From: Solanum dulcamara | Lineage: Eukaryota; Streptophyta; Magnoliopsida; Solanales; Solanaceae | Assembly (NCBI RefSeq): GCF_947179165.1 | Contig: NC_077238.1 | Span: 46,256,293 to 46,320,292 of the forward strand | DNA: 64,000 nt | Direction of reading: 5' to 3' | In this document: positions 43,902-55,785 of the stretch, one piece after another | How positions within the stretch are numbered: the first letter of the stretch is position 1 | How the letters are laid out: every line of letters begins with the position of its first letter | The notes under the pieces: model-generated | The model's input: the letters and a program-made list of their open reading frames with translations, nothing else | What the model was told of the DNA's origin: nothing | Databases searched by the model: none | Position numbers and translations under genes: made by a program

Positions 43902-46569
43902 TAGTTTGGTCCTTAGAATGTGTACAGACTATATCTAGTAGAGTCTTATTTATCGGTGTGTTGTACACTACATCTATAAATAGGAGGCTACCGGACATTT
44001 AGGATGTTACCTTTCTTTTACATCTAAGATCGTGCGATAGATCCAAGTCATAGGAAAAAACTCCTTAAACTAACCATTGATTTGAACAGAAGGGCGACAT
44101 CAACAGAAGAAAGTAATTGACGATATTGAGAGTGAGAAAGCACGCAGGTAAGTAAAGGTATGAAAGATATATTTTGAGTAAGGTAGTGAGCTTGAAATGT
44201 AAAATTAAAAATTGAAAGGAAAGTAGACAGGAAAGTGTAACAAATGCATTTTAAGTTGGACACATGAGGTAAGTCCATTATTTTCATACAGTTATTGATA
44301 TAGAAAGCCCTGTGTGGCTGTGATTTGAATAAATATATGTTGGCCCTGTGAGGCATTGTTGGTATTTCCTAAGTGCAGGTTTGGGATAGTAAGGAATATA
44401 TAGAAAACTCTGCCAATTTTTTTTAGAATTATAAAGAGAATGAGATATAAGGTTGTAATATATCATAAGAGATTGTACCCATGGTAACGATAAGATCCGA
44501 CGAATCTAGGAGTATAACTGACTTTGGGAAATAAGTTAATTGCGATATGGGGGTAAGTAGAAGGTCAATATGTATATGGTGAGAAGGATGGTGATAGATA
44601 TGAATGTCTTAAGATACATTGCGAGGTATTAAGGATGAGAATGACGAGGAAGGATAAGGGGTTAAGTACGCTTGCTCCACCAGGTGGAATTAACCCAGAG
44701 TAAGAGTTTTGAATAAAGGTTAAGAAATATTACCCTCTGAGATTGACCATGAACAGGATATAGTGTGAATATAATGAGGATCATCATGGAAGTACGTAGA
44801 GCCTAATAAAGAAATGACTAAAAATATGATTGTGAGTAAGGTTAGGAGTTAGCATCGGGAACACGATAAGGATGAAAGCTCATGAAGTAGAAAGGGGTAT
44901 TGTGTATATGTACCTCCAATTTGGAAAATAGTGGGATCCCTCGAGGATAGGTAATAGAAATTGCAAAACAACTAAGGCATTGTGAAATTATTAAAGGAAC
45001 AAATGGTATCCTTTGAAAAACAAATGATAGCAAAATGTGAAACACGTGTCATTAGAGTATAAGTTCCCCCGAATAGAGAATCGGACACGATTATAAGCAC
45101 TAGTGATGTACTGATTGGGATGAATGAAATATGGCTTTGGCTAAACTACTACATTAGTTATATGACTCGAGTACCAGTACATGGACTAGAGTGTCTACTA
45201 TTTATCAAGGATTCTAAGCTCCCCGTCATTTTACTAAGATTTCTTATAAGGGCAACCTAAATTATAGATGATCTAACTGAAGGAGTAGACATGGTGCAAT
45301 ATGAAAAATGTGTTGGAATAGAATCATTTGCATACGGATAGTGGAAAATAAATAGAGGATGATGTGGCTAAAGGGGGGAAGTGGACAAGGAAAATACAAG
45401 TGTGAGATGGAATTCAACTAACACTATCACATATTGATAGGAACGCTTAAATTTCAAACGAGATCCCATGCTGGCATGAGTTAGCAAGGGATAAAGGCTA
45501 GCAATGGATAGCTAGAATCCATGATAATTGAGAACGTGTGGACAACCACTAGCAAAGACCCTAATGGATGGGTGCATACAAAAAGGGGTGAATACAATAA
45601 GAGAGTAAGACTAAGCGATCTAAAGACTGTGTAAAGGATAGTAAGGCCACGTTTGAGTAAAGATTAAGAGATGGCAACAGAGTTGTTGGCCGCTGAGATG
45701 TGACATACAATTAGAAAGGGGAAAGAATAGAAAATCTCCTATGGTAGGTAATGAGGAGACTAGGAGTACATAAAGAAAAGGGGGTTATGATATTTTGGAT
45801 ATGTTATAGAAAATTACAAAAAGAAGTTCCACCAAATTATGAAAAGGACATGGCCATGGATGAACTAAAGAGTTACCTCGATACCAGTTGTAAGATAAAA
45901 TAGGAGAGGTCAAGGTGAAACATGAAGACTAGAGAGACGACAGTAAGGTAAATCTTGGGCTAGGTTGAGTGTCATCGCATATTATTGCAAGAATTGCAAT
46001 GTAATAGGTGACAAAAGGGGTAGCATGGAAGAATTCAAATTAACGATGAAGCAATAACATAAGAGTATATACCTAGAGTGTTATAGGTTGGGTTAAGGGA
46101 GTTGTAAAAGGGTTTGAGCAACATGAGATAGATTAGCTGAGTACCAATGGATGACATACTTGTATGCCACAGTTCTTCAATATAGTACCAGCTAGTGACA
46201 AGAAAAATACAGAACGGCTATGAGGGTCATTGTTTGGGGGAACTTCGACATCGCTTAGTAGCAGAACAAAACCCAAAAAGATAAGGGTACCAATTGATGT
46301 CATCTAATAGAGACTAGAAGTAATACACGAGGTCGAAGATTCCATAATACAACCCTGGCTATAAGACTCACTTTTTACTCCATGGACAAATGATTTGATA
46401 TGAAATGTTATCCGCAGATTAACAATATCAACCCATGTTCCTTCAATCAAGGACTACCTGTTCAGCCGAGATGATGTAAATTTATAGGTCAAGAGGGTGG
46501 TGAGATGTTATGGAGTTCTCATAGTTGGTTTCTTGGTTGAATGAGCCCAATTTATAGCTAACTACTAAA
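43902..46569 (+). other. Element G inner region without recognisable genes
   Basis: No frame on either strand longer than about 100 codons, and none with a recognisable domain. The first part has ctagtagagtcttattt and aggaggctac, a common start of chromovirus inner regions after the primer site. It may be heavily decayed gag-pol or genuinely non-coding filler. Confidence 0.6.
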
Positions 46570-47340
46570 TATCAGTCCACGAAGAGATTGGGAAGACAGA
46601 TAGGTCTTCGTACACCATTATACCCTCAGATCAAGTGACAGATCTCGTTTACTAGCTAAATGCTAGAGAATATGTTGTGGGCCTATTTGTTAAGATTACT
46701 TACGATACTAATTGTTATTCTAGTATCCAGATTTCCCCGTATGAGACTTTGTAGGGCAGACAGTATAGGTCGCCAATTGGTTAGTTGATATTGGTAAAAC
46801 ACGACTAATGGGCTTGGACATGGTCCAATAAGTTATATAGAAGGTGAAGCTCATGTAGGAGAGGTTATTAGCCACCCAAAATCGATAAAAGTCATACATA
46901 GGTAATCGACGTTGACTTCTAGAGTTCCAAGTTAATGATTGGGATTTAAGAAGGTACCACCCACAAAGAAAGTAGTAAGATCTAGAAGGAAAGAGGTCCT
47001 TAGTCCCTAATACATTGGTCGTATCAGATCCTCCACCGAATAGGCAAGGTTGCCTATGAGCTGGACTTACCAGCGAATCTGAAAGTAGTACATATATTCT
47101 TCAATGTATCAATGCTTCGCAAGTGTGTTGGTAATCTATCCCGAGTATATCCCATAAAGGATATTCAGGTCACAGAGGAGTTATCCTACGAGAAGCAACC
47201 TATCGCCATCCTGGATCGGCGGAGTGGGAGATTGTGAACTAAGGATGTAGCTTCCATCAAGGTGTTGTAGAGAAAAAAATTATGAAGAAATGACCTAGGA
47301 AGCCGAAGAGGAAATGAAATACAGGTATCCGTACCTACCC
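46570..47340 (+). pseudogene. Element G integrase C-terminus and chromodomain remnant
   Basis: With frame changes the plus strand reads VANWLVDIGKTRL, then PNTLVVSD.PPPNRQG in one frame and RIGKVAYELDLPANLKVVH in another. After these come an NVSMLRKCVGNLS-type block, ITEELSYEKQPIAILDRR and an EEMTWEAEEEMKYRYP-like end. This is the GPY/F-type integrase end plus the chromodomain tail of gypsy elements. It cannot be translated as one protein. Confidence 0.65.
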
Positions 47341-47490
47341 CTTACGCTACAGGTAATCCTAGCCTTTGGGACTCTGATAGTGATGGCTTGATGAAAGTAT
47401 ATGTTATTGGAATGGAACAGAGAAACTCTCCATATAGTATGTATAAGATCTTGAGGAAGGCTTTGGTTCACATTCGAGGACGAATTTTCT

Positions 47491-47504
47491 AAAGGGGGGA
47501 AGGA
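47491..47504 (+). other. Element G polypurine tract
   Basis: aaaggggggaagga, directly before the 3' LTR. Preceded by cattcgaggacgaattttct, a conserved end of gypsy inner regions. Confidence 0.85.
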
Positions 47505-48080
47505 TGTTACACCCCATACTTTTGTACCTTGGAATGCGTTCTTAAGTCTCTTGAAAGACTCTTAAGTTTCATGGGAGGATTGTAAGCCTCTTAAGTTTCT
47601 TAAGGATTTCTAAAGTTTCTTAAATCTTCTAAAAGCTTCTTAAGACTTTTTAAGAACTCTTAAGCTTCTTAAGAGTTTCCATGTGAGCCAGATAATCTAT
47701 AACACTATCAAACAACTCTAAGGAAAGGAGAATGTGATACCCCATAGTAGAGAAGATTGGAAATAGAGTTATAAGAATCTGGAAGAAGTTGTAGACCGAA
47801 TGATAAGTCGTAGGACACGAATTATTTATGTAATCTACCAACTTCAAAATCTTACATACTTAAGCTACTAGAGTACATACCAAGCTTACGTAGCAAGGAT
47901 TACATAGGTTCATAAAGTAAGACAAGATTATGAACAAATGAGGGTGAAAAGAGAGTGTCATGTGGCAGTATGAGAGAGTGCCATGTAGAAGCAGCTGGAG
48001 CAAGGGTGGTGGACCCCCCCTCCACAAACCGCATGGCAGCCTATGATTTGAGGAAAGGGGTGTGTTGGCCCAATGAAGGC

Positions 48081-48152
48081 TTGACATGTGTGACTACTTA
48101 GGGCTTGACATGTGTCACCACTTAGAGGTTGACATGTGTCACCCACTTAGGT
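48081..48152 (+). promoter_or_regulatory. Three 24-base repeats upstream of the G 3' LTR TATA box
   Basis: Units ttgacatgtgt.accacttag start at 48081, 48105 and 48129. Spacing is kept exactly although bases have diverged from the 5' LTR array. Confidence 0.6.
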
Positions 48153-50285
48153 GGCCTCTATATATATGTCTTATGACTTATTGAAATTCCACACTTATCT
48201 AGAAAATTCAAGAACAACAAAGAAGAGAAGAAAAGAAACTAGAGAGGGAGAGAGCCACGGTTTTGGAAGGAAAAAAAGCGTGAGTTCTTCGATTTTGCTT
48301 TGTGAATTAATTATCTAGGGTGTAACATGATGTTATTAATGTGTTATTAATTAAAATTTATGGTTTGGAGCAACCCAAAACGTTAGCAAACAGCCACGAA
48401 ATCTTAGGCGCGCTAAAGAAACTTCCGAGGTAAGTTTCGACGAGTTTGACGAGTTTCGGGCAAGGTTTGGGCTTCCTTTTCAAATTGGAGTTTATGTTGT
48501 TATTATGATGTATATTACATAAGGTTTTATGTAGAAAAATATCATAAGGATGCTTGGCATTACAAAGAAACTAAATTGAAGTGGTTATAGCTAAATTAAA
48601 GTCGAGTAGTGGGTTGTCGTTGTGGTGCTGTGGGTGAAGCTGGTTGGGTTGCATGTAGCAGGGCCTTAAATTGTTTAAAAAAGGGTGTGAGTTCTTCTGG
48701 TTTCATCCACATGACCCTCTGTTTGGTATGGTTAAAGATTTTGTGAAATAAAGATTAAAAACTTTATTTTCGTATCGTAGTTTTGAGCTAGTTGTTTGGA
48801 GTTGTATTGTGTAGTGTTGAGGTGGATTACTTGTATATATTATTCTGGTTGTTTTTGTTGGTATGGTTGTCGACACTGTGTCCGAGTTGAAACCTTGGGG
48901 ATATTGAAGTTACAGGGGAAATGCTGCCCAATTTTTGGTAGCATCAGAACTAGTAACAAACTAGTCGAGGGTAATGGATAAGGAAATGACTCCTATTAGT
49001 ATTTGGTTGTAGAGTGGGATATTGGAAAGTGAATGTATATAAATTTTAGTATTACTTTCATGTAAAATAGGTTAAGGAGGTATCAAGGCAAGACGGATTT
49101 CAATTAATCCCGAAAAAGCTATGTGAAGCTTTCTCTTGGCATGTCTTTGGGATAAGCATGTGAAGCTATCCTTCTTTTCTTTTGGCATGTTTTAGCCTTA
49201 AGTGATTGATATAGGAAATGTGGGGATAATTCCATTCATATAACCCCAGTATTACTCATAAGTCTTATTCACTCTCGATGGTAGAATTCCTATACTAGTT
49301 GTGTTATTGCCTCTCAAGGCTTCTATATGATAGAGAGTAGTAAGTATGTGAAGTTATCTCCTTTCTCTTGACATGTTTTGGCATAAATACGTAGAGCTAA
49401 CCTTCTTTCCTCTTGATATGTCTTTGACATAAGTGTGGTGCTATGATGGTAAGGTAATGCAATAATAAGGTTATAATACCGAGCCCATGACGGTCCGGGT
49501 ATGATATATGTAATGATGAATCCTTGAGGAAAAGTAGAGACTACATAAAGATTATTCTCTCTCTTCCTTTGGCATGTCCTAATTGTAGATAAAATGTGAT
49601 ACGATCTCTGGGGTAACTCCAATTTTAAGTCCTAAATGTAATCCATATCTCTTATTCATTTCTTAATGTCAAACTCTTGTAGTAAGTTGAACTCTTTTCC
49701 TTGAACTCCATAGGTTGAGAAGTACTGGATGCAAAAACTCCTACTCCTAAGGACTATGTGACGATGGGTATCCATGATTCTATGAACTATTAGTATTACT
49801 TCAGTACATATCTAGCGTCCCCAATATCCTAAGTGATATAGGCCCCAATGGCATTTAGAAGAAACTCAAGATGACTATACTACTATTCTAGTCCTCGGAC
49901 AATAGCTTAATCTTCTTACATTGTCGAGTCTCTAATAATGATTTAGATTGTATATGGTTACACACTACTTGATTCGTGTATACTGTAATACATCTTTCAC
50001 CGAGTCCCAGGCCGGCTATAATATAATAATTATTATATGATATATTGATCGAACCGAATGTTCCTCGGCATTAATATATAATACGTGGATCAGACCGAAC
50101 ATTCCTCGGCATTACTATATGATATGTGGATCGAGTCATCATTCCTTGGCATTATTTTACGATATGTGAATTGGGTCGTATGTTCCTCATCATGTACTTA
50201 CTATATACATGGATTGGGCTATACTTTCCGCAACGCTAATAATATATATGTGCACATGATGAAAGAATTATATAGATGGTACACC

Positions 50286-50490
50286 GAGTCCCATAAAGGG
50301 TCGGGTATGGTATATGATGATTATGACATTGAGTCCCATAAAGGGCCGGGTACGGTATATGATAATTATGCTATTGAGTCTTATAAAGGGTTGGGTATGG
50401 TATATGATGATTATGACACCGAGTTCTATAAAGGACCGAGTATGGTATATGATGATATGATGATATGATGATACCGAGTCCCCAAAATGG
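50286..50490 (+). repeat. 45-base tandem array in G 3' LTR
   Basis: Unit starts at 50286, 50331, 50376 and 50421, then a longer last step to 50476. Same unit as 43101-43300. Confidence 0.85.
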
Positions 50491-50952
50491 ACTGGGCATA
50501 GTACATGATGGTAATATGTGTGACTTTCTTTTATACGATGCGAGTAAGGAAAATGGTTAAATGTTATACTTGTCCCCTACACCCCTACGCCAACTATAAG
50601 TTCGTTATGATGTCTATGCTTTAAATACTCAGTACATATGTCGTACTAACCCCCTTTCTCGGGGGGGAAGGGGGGACTGCGTTCATGCCCACAGGTACAT
50701 ATATACACTTTGGGGATCCATCAGCATAGGAGTTCCACTCTGCAGTTCAGAAGTGCTCTATTGTGACGGAGTCTAGTTTTGGTATTAACCCTCGATGTAT
50801 ATATTTTTTTTTCATGGGTACAGCGGGGGCCCTGTCCCGCCTTATGTTACTGTTCTTTCTCTTAGAGGTCGGTGGACATGTATATGGGTTGTGTATGTAC
50901 GTGAGTACCCAGTTCAGACAGACGTCACGGCCGACGGGGTTGGGTGGTGACA

Positions 50953-50957
50953 AGGAT
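50953..50957 (+). repeat. Element G target duplication, right copy
   Basis: aggat, identical to 40324-40328. Confidence 0.85.
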
Positions 50958-52353
50958 TCCCTTTGGTAAGTAATTATGTTACCGGACTGAACCCCACCTA
51001 GAAGCCCTCTCGGTTATTAGTTAATATCCCAACTAAAACTCACAAAATATGATCACAACATAATAGGTGATATAGTAACTACATATCAATCCATCTTTAT
51101 AAAACATATTAGGAGTACCTCAGTAACTTTAATGATTCAGAAGAATCCATAACTTTGGTGAGAATTGTACTTATCACCATTTTTAACATGATTGCATGAA
51201 AATTGGACTTATCACACCATAATAAATTTTTTTGATCATCATCATAACTTCATCATAAAAATCATAATCTAAACAATTCCTTGAAAATTATTGAACTCAT
51301 AATCAGCTTATGAAAATAATCTTTAACTTCATAATCTTAACTTGAAAATAGCTTTATGCACGGGAATTCATAATTCAACTTAAAATTATGCAATTCATGT
51401 AGAAACATGCTTAGAATAATCATTGATAATAATTAAAAATGAAATTGAAACAACCCAATGCAATTTATAAAAACTAGGGTTCATAAATCAATTAAAAATT
51501 GAAGGAAACTTCAGAAAACTTTAGGACTCCATTGGTGGAAGGATCCCATGGATCAAACCCCACATTTATTGATTGAAATCACTTTAGAATTGACAAGCAC
51601 CCTTGAAGAAATTTGAAACCCTAGCTTGTTGCATGAAGAGGAATCCTTGAGAAAATTTTAGTCCTTGCCTTAGAGAATTTGGAATAGTTATTTAGAATGA
51701 GGGAATTTTAAAAGAATTGGGTAGATATAGGGTTGAACGTAGCTATAATTGTGTCTATGTTCATTGAACCTAACTTGGAAAATAATATAATTACCCTTAA
51801 TAAAATATGGGATTTTGACCCTATGGATCGGCTTTACGAGTCGTAGAAGTGATGACAAGTCGTCAAGATGACTCGTCCTGCAGGATTTGCAAAGGCCTGA
51901 AAAATTAGGTCGCTGAAGTTTAACTATGAGTTATTTCTATGACTCGTCCTCACAATGATGCGTTGTCAACTTGACTCATCTTGCATGTTAAAAAACCTGC
52001 AAGTTGGAGGCTCTTTGATCTTTGGTTATAGAAGTTTCTATAACTCATAGTAACTTCCATGAATCATTGTACCAAGTCGTGGACTCAATCCAGAGGAACT
52101 TTGAAACATGGGCCTCTGAAGTTGGGTTACGACTGGTAATACAAATCATAGACACTTCTATGACTCATCATGTTAAGTCATAGAGTGTCATTTGAAGTTT
52201 GTTATTGATGAACCATTGGGACTCACTCTACGACTCACTCTTACGAGTCATGGATTTCCCTAAAAGTCGTTGAGTAACTCGTAAACTTTAGAGTAGCCAA
52301 TTTTTTTTTAGAGTTTCTCATTTGTTCTAACTTTCCGACTTTTGGGGTTTTAC
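50958..52353 (-). repeat. Minus-strand LTR, right part
   Basis: It continues the LTR split by G. Its start on the minus strand is TGTAAAACCCC (plus-strand ggggttttaca at 52343-52353), next to a reversed polypurine tract. The part 51830-52300 has many short inverted words, including the perfect palindrome TACGAGTCGTA at 51835-51845. No coding sequence. Confidence 0.7.
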
Positions 52354-52600
52354 AATATCTCATCCTTGGGAACATTCTTCCTCGAATAAAATTAATTTAT
52401 CATAGGAATTACACGAAAAGAGGACTAGCAACCCAACATGAACATGATGACACCTTAAAATGCATAGAACATGTAACTTTAAGCTTACCATAAATCATGA
52501 CTTTAAAATCAACTTTCATGAACATGGATGCATATAAATGACATAGGACAAACTGAATACGTAAGAGTTTAACTAGCTTGAATAAGAACTACTTACTACA
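52354..52600 (-). other. Reversed polypurine tract and pol 3' untranslated part
   Basis: The plus strand atatctcatccttgggaa (52354-52371) is a weak purine tract reversed (ttcccaaggatgagatat). The rest up to the chromodomain frame is non-coding and resembles 31000-31250 reversed. Confidence 0.55.
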
Positions 52601-53081
52601 TTAGGCTTGAGTAGAGGAAAAGTGGTATGGGTATCGTTTCATCATATCTGCCTCTGTTTCCCAAGTAGCACTTTCTACTTGTTGGTTCCTCCACAACACT
52701 TTGATGGACATAACTTCTTTTTTTCTTAGCTTCTTAACATGCCGGACAAATATTTCCACTAGAACCTCCTTATAATTCAAATTCTCTTCAACACTCACAT
52801 CTTCCAAAGGTACAATGGAATTTGGTTCACCCACAAACTTTCTCAACATAGATACATGAAACACAGGATGAACCATATCTAGTTCAAATGGAAACTCTAA
52901 CTCATACCCACTTTACCAACACATCTCAATATTTTATAAGGTCTAACATATCTAAGACTCAATTCCCTTTCTTGATAAAATGCATTACACCATTCATGGG
53001 TGAAACTTTCAAATAGACCCAATCATCTACTTCAAATTCAATTTCTCTTTTCCTAACATTTGAATAGGACTTTTGATGAAT
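52601..53081 (-). pseudogene. Minus-strand integrase C-terminus and chromodomain
   Basis: An open frame from 52876 to 52601 reads MVHPVFHVSMLRKFVGEPNS, VSVEENLNYKEVLVEI and the chromodomain MSIKVLWRNQQVESATWETE, ending FSSTQA. The domain has no stop in it. Upstream, 52877-53081 encodes the rest of the C-terminal module with frame breaks. The chromodomain would bind histone marks and guide integration in chromoviruses. Confidence 0.8.
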
Positions 53082-53675
53082 TTAAACCATTTTCAATCTC
53101 TTCCTTATGAGTCTCACCTTTTCCATGTCATCTATTACTAAATATAGAACAATCACGGCCATTTCACCTACATCAAACCATCCCACTATGGACCTACTTC
53201 TCCTTCCATACAAGACTTCAAAGGGGGCCATTTGGATGCTAGAGTGGTAACTATTATTGTAGGCGAACTCAATCAATGGCAATTGTTCATCCCAACTCCT
53301 TTTAAAATCAATAACACATGCACATAACATATCCTTTAAAGTTTGGATCATTCTTTCTACTTGACCTTCGGTTTGAGGATGGAAAGAGGTAATTATCTTA
53401 ACTTTTGTACCAAGACCCTTTTGGAATGACTTCCAAAAGAGTGAAGTGAATTGAGTACATCGATCTAATATGATGGACAAGGGAATACCATAAAGTCTTA
53501 CCAACTCATGAACATATAACTTAGCATAGTCTTCAGTACCATAAAAAGTCTTAACCGAAAGAAAATGAGACGACTTAGTCATATGATCTACAACAACCCA
53601 AATGAAATGATATTGTTTCTTAGTACAAGTCAAACCCGTTACAAAGTCCATATTCACATCTTCCCACTTGGAAAA
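53082..53675 (-). pseudogene. Minus-strand integrase catalytic core, open with DD35E intact
   Basis: 191 codons are open from 53657 to 53082. D4 (NMDF), D65 (IILDRCTQF) and E101 (GQVERMIQTL) are spaced as DD35[27 protein letters not shown] and MAPFEVLYGRRSRS are all present. The start ATG is inside the domain, and WKWEDV-like sequence lies just before it, so it is a piece of a polyprotein. To the right it joins RT connection sequence directly, with RNase H and the zinc finger missing. It cannot work alone, but its residues are the best kept in the window. Confidence 0.85.
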
Positions 53676-54282
53676 TTAGAGCGGTAGAGAGATAATCTTT
53701 CAACTCTTGGAAAATCTTCTCACGAGCTTCCGACCATTTAAACTTCCTCTTCTTTTGAGTCAACTTAGTCAAAGGTGACGAGATCAATAAAAACTCTTCC
53801 ACAAATCTCATATAGTATCCGGCTAGGCCCAAGAAACTCTAATATCGGAAGGAGGTAATGGTCTAGGCCAATTTTTAACCGCATTAATTTTCTTAGCATC
53901 AACCATAATCTCTTAAATGGACACAATGACCAAGAAAAGCTACCTCCCTAAGCCAAAATTGACATTTATCAAACTTGGCAAATAATTGCTTGTCCCTTAG
54001 TGTTTTCTACACAATCATCAAGTGACTAGCATTCTCTTTCTTATTTTGAGAGTAAACCAATATTTCATCGATAAACACAATCACAAACATGTCCAAATAT
54101 TGTTTGAATACCCTATTCATCAAATCCATGAATGTCTCAAGGGCATTAGTCAAACCAAACAGCATAACTAAGAACTCATAATGACCATACCTTATTCGCA
54201 ATGCTGTCTTGGAAATATCACACTCCCTCACCCTTAATTGGTGGTAACTAGAATGGAGATTACTCTTAGAGAAGTAACTTTC
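53676..54282 (-). pseudogene. Minus-strand reverse transcriptase, C-terminal part
   Basis: From 54282 leftward: [55 protein letters not shown] and [13 protein letters not shown]. The catalytic FIDD reads FIDE. Then thumb blocks ([20 protein letters not shown]) and GLAGYYMRFVEEFLLISSPL with KRKFKWSEAREKIFQELK at 53832-53690. A reverse LTR abuts its 5' side at 54283, so RT fingers are missing. Stops separate the thumb from the palm. Confidence 0.8.
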
Positions 54283-55785
54283 TGTCACGACCCAACCCCG
54301 TAGGCTGCGACTGGGGCCCAACCTGAACCCCTCCTCTACGTATCTATAAGCTACACCTAAGTTGAACCGTGTGTGATGTGACACTATACCCAAAAGCCTC
54401 AATAATTGAAATTTTTTTCATGTACAGGTAGCCTCTTTCATTCGCATCATATCATAAAAGGGCACGCAAGCCGACGAGGCTACCATAACATAAAAACATT
54501 TACAACCTGTCGTATAGGCACAGTCGAGACAAACTTATAAACAACCTAGATATACATATGTCTACAGACCTCTAAGAATAGTAACAACAATATATAGCAG
54601 GACAGGGCCCCCGCCGTTCCCCTGGACAATTAAATACATACATATTACATGACTAGTATCAAAAGTTTAGCTCCGGAATAGTGGAGCCCTCCTAGTATCG
54701 CTGAGTGGAAACCCTAAGCTGGTGGATCTCCAAACTAAACATCTGTACCTGCGGGCATGAAACGCAGCCCCCTGAAGAACGAGGGGTCAGTACGATATAT
54801 GTACTGAGTATATAAATCATAATAATATATAATTGAGCTGACAACTGAAGTAGGGATGCAGAAAACAAATATAACAGTTAATGAATTTCTCTACCTACAT
54901 CTTATGACATGAGGGCATGTATATCTTCCTTACATACCATACCTGGCCCGCTATAGGACTTGGTGGTACAAGTGTGTCACTATATTTCCATATGCATGCC
55001 TACAGACTGTATTCGGCCCTTCAGTAAGGGCTCAATGAAGATGTCATTTCATTGTTTATCATGCCCGGCCCTTCATGGGATGCGGTGAATAATCATTGCA
55101 TCATATATCATGCCCAGCCCTTCATGGGACGTGGTGAGTTTATCATGCCCGACCCTTCATGGGATGCGGTGAATTTATCATGCCCGACCCTTCATGGGGT
55201 ACGGTGAATTTATCATGCCCGGCCCTTTATGGGACACAGTGAGTTTATCATGCCCGGCCCTTCATGGGACAGGGTCAGTTTATCATGACCGGCCCTTCAT
55301 GGGATACGGTAAATTTATCATGCCCGGCCCTTCATGGGACACGGTGAGTGACGTATTAATAGCCTGCATGAGTAAAGTAATGAGGAACCATATGTAATTA
55401 GTTCATCATCTGAGATTCGGTATAACAATCATCATGGACTATCATTTGAGGATCAAAACTATCATCTGCTCACGTATCCTCTAACTTTCATTAGGGGCCA
55501 CATCAACAGGGTCTCAAGAGTCCTAGACTTTTATTAAGGTAATACCAAATGGCATATGCAATCAGAGACACTTGTCATTATAGAGTTCTTAGGCATGGGA
55601 GCTCATACATTCAATTAGTATTTATCATATAGGGACTCGAGGGTAGTAGTTCAACTACTTCAAGAACTTTGATATTAAGAAATGAATAGGAGTTATAGTT
55701 TATGCTTCTCATGCATCTAGTTACTATTTCATGTACAGAAGGCTCGGGGGTGATAGCTCAACTACCTTAAGATCCTTAGGAATTT
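54283..55785 (-). repeat. Truncated reverse G-type LTR inside minus-strand pol
   Basis: The plus strand starts TGTCACGACCCAACCCCGTAGG, the reverse of the G LTR end (compare 43860-43887 and 50930-50952). It carries reversed G parts (gtactgagtata, then the tandem array). It lacks the U3 start: pol sequence resumes near 55786 without an LTR start. A 35-base array lies at 55061-55349. Confidence 0.8.
55061..55349 (-). repeat. 35-base tandem array
   Basis: atgcccggcccttcatggga starts at 55061, then at 55110, 55145, 55180, 55215, 55250, 55285 and 55320: seven units exactly 35 bases apart after a first one 49 bases away. Reversed, the unit is the core of the 45-base G unit (tcccatgaagggccggg) without 10 bases. 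Confidence 0.9.

Larger units (their letters stand above)
40329..50952 (+). mobile_element. Element G: large LTR retrotransposon with little coding sequence
   Basis: The LTRs are 3559 and 3448 bases, with termini TGTTACACC...GTGACA and TATGACA, a polypurine tract and a perfect 5-base duplication aggat. The 3.6-kb inner part is mostly without recognisable genes; only the end of an integrase with a chromodomain-like tail remains (about 46570-47340). The layout is that of a large retrotransposon derivative that relies on other copies, or of a very decayed Ty3/gypsy element. The integrase tail shows the gypsy origin. Confidence 0.9.
47505..50952 (+). repeat. Element G 3' LTR
   Basis: TGTTACACCCC to GGGTGGTGACA, 3448 bases. 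It carries the same set of parts as the 5' LTR: 24-base triplet (48081-48152), TATA (48159-48167) and 45-base array at 50286, 50331, 50376 and 50421. The 127-codon frame at 50085-50468 with a 15-residue repeat is only this array read as protein. Confidence 0.9.

Noticed and set aside
50085..50468. 127-codon frame with 15-residue repeats (DYDIESHKGP type) as a repeat protein
   Set aside because: It is the 45-base LTR array read in frame (45 is a multiple of 3). The copy in the 5' LTR does not keep an equivalent frame.
40329..50952. Endogenous pararetrovirus or envelope-bearing retrovirus
   Set aside because: Clean LTRs, a primer site, a polypurine tract and an integrase/chromodomain tail show an LTR retrotransposon. 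No envelope-like, movement or coat protein signal was seen in any element of the window.
55194..55397. 67-codon frame with repeated MPGP words
   Set aside because: It is the 35-base array read through; there is no protein support.
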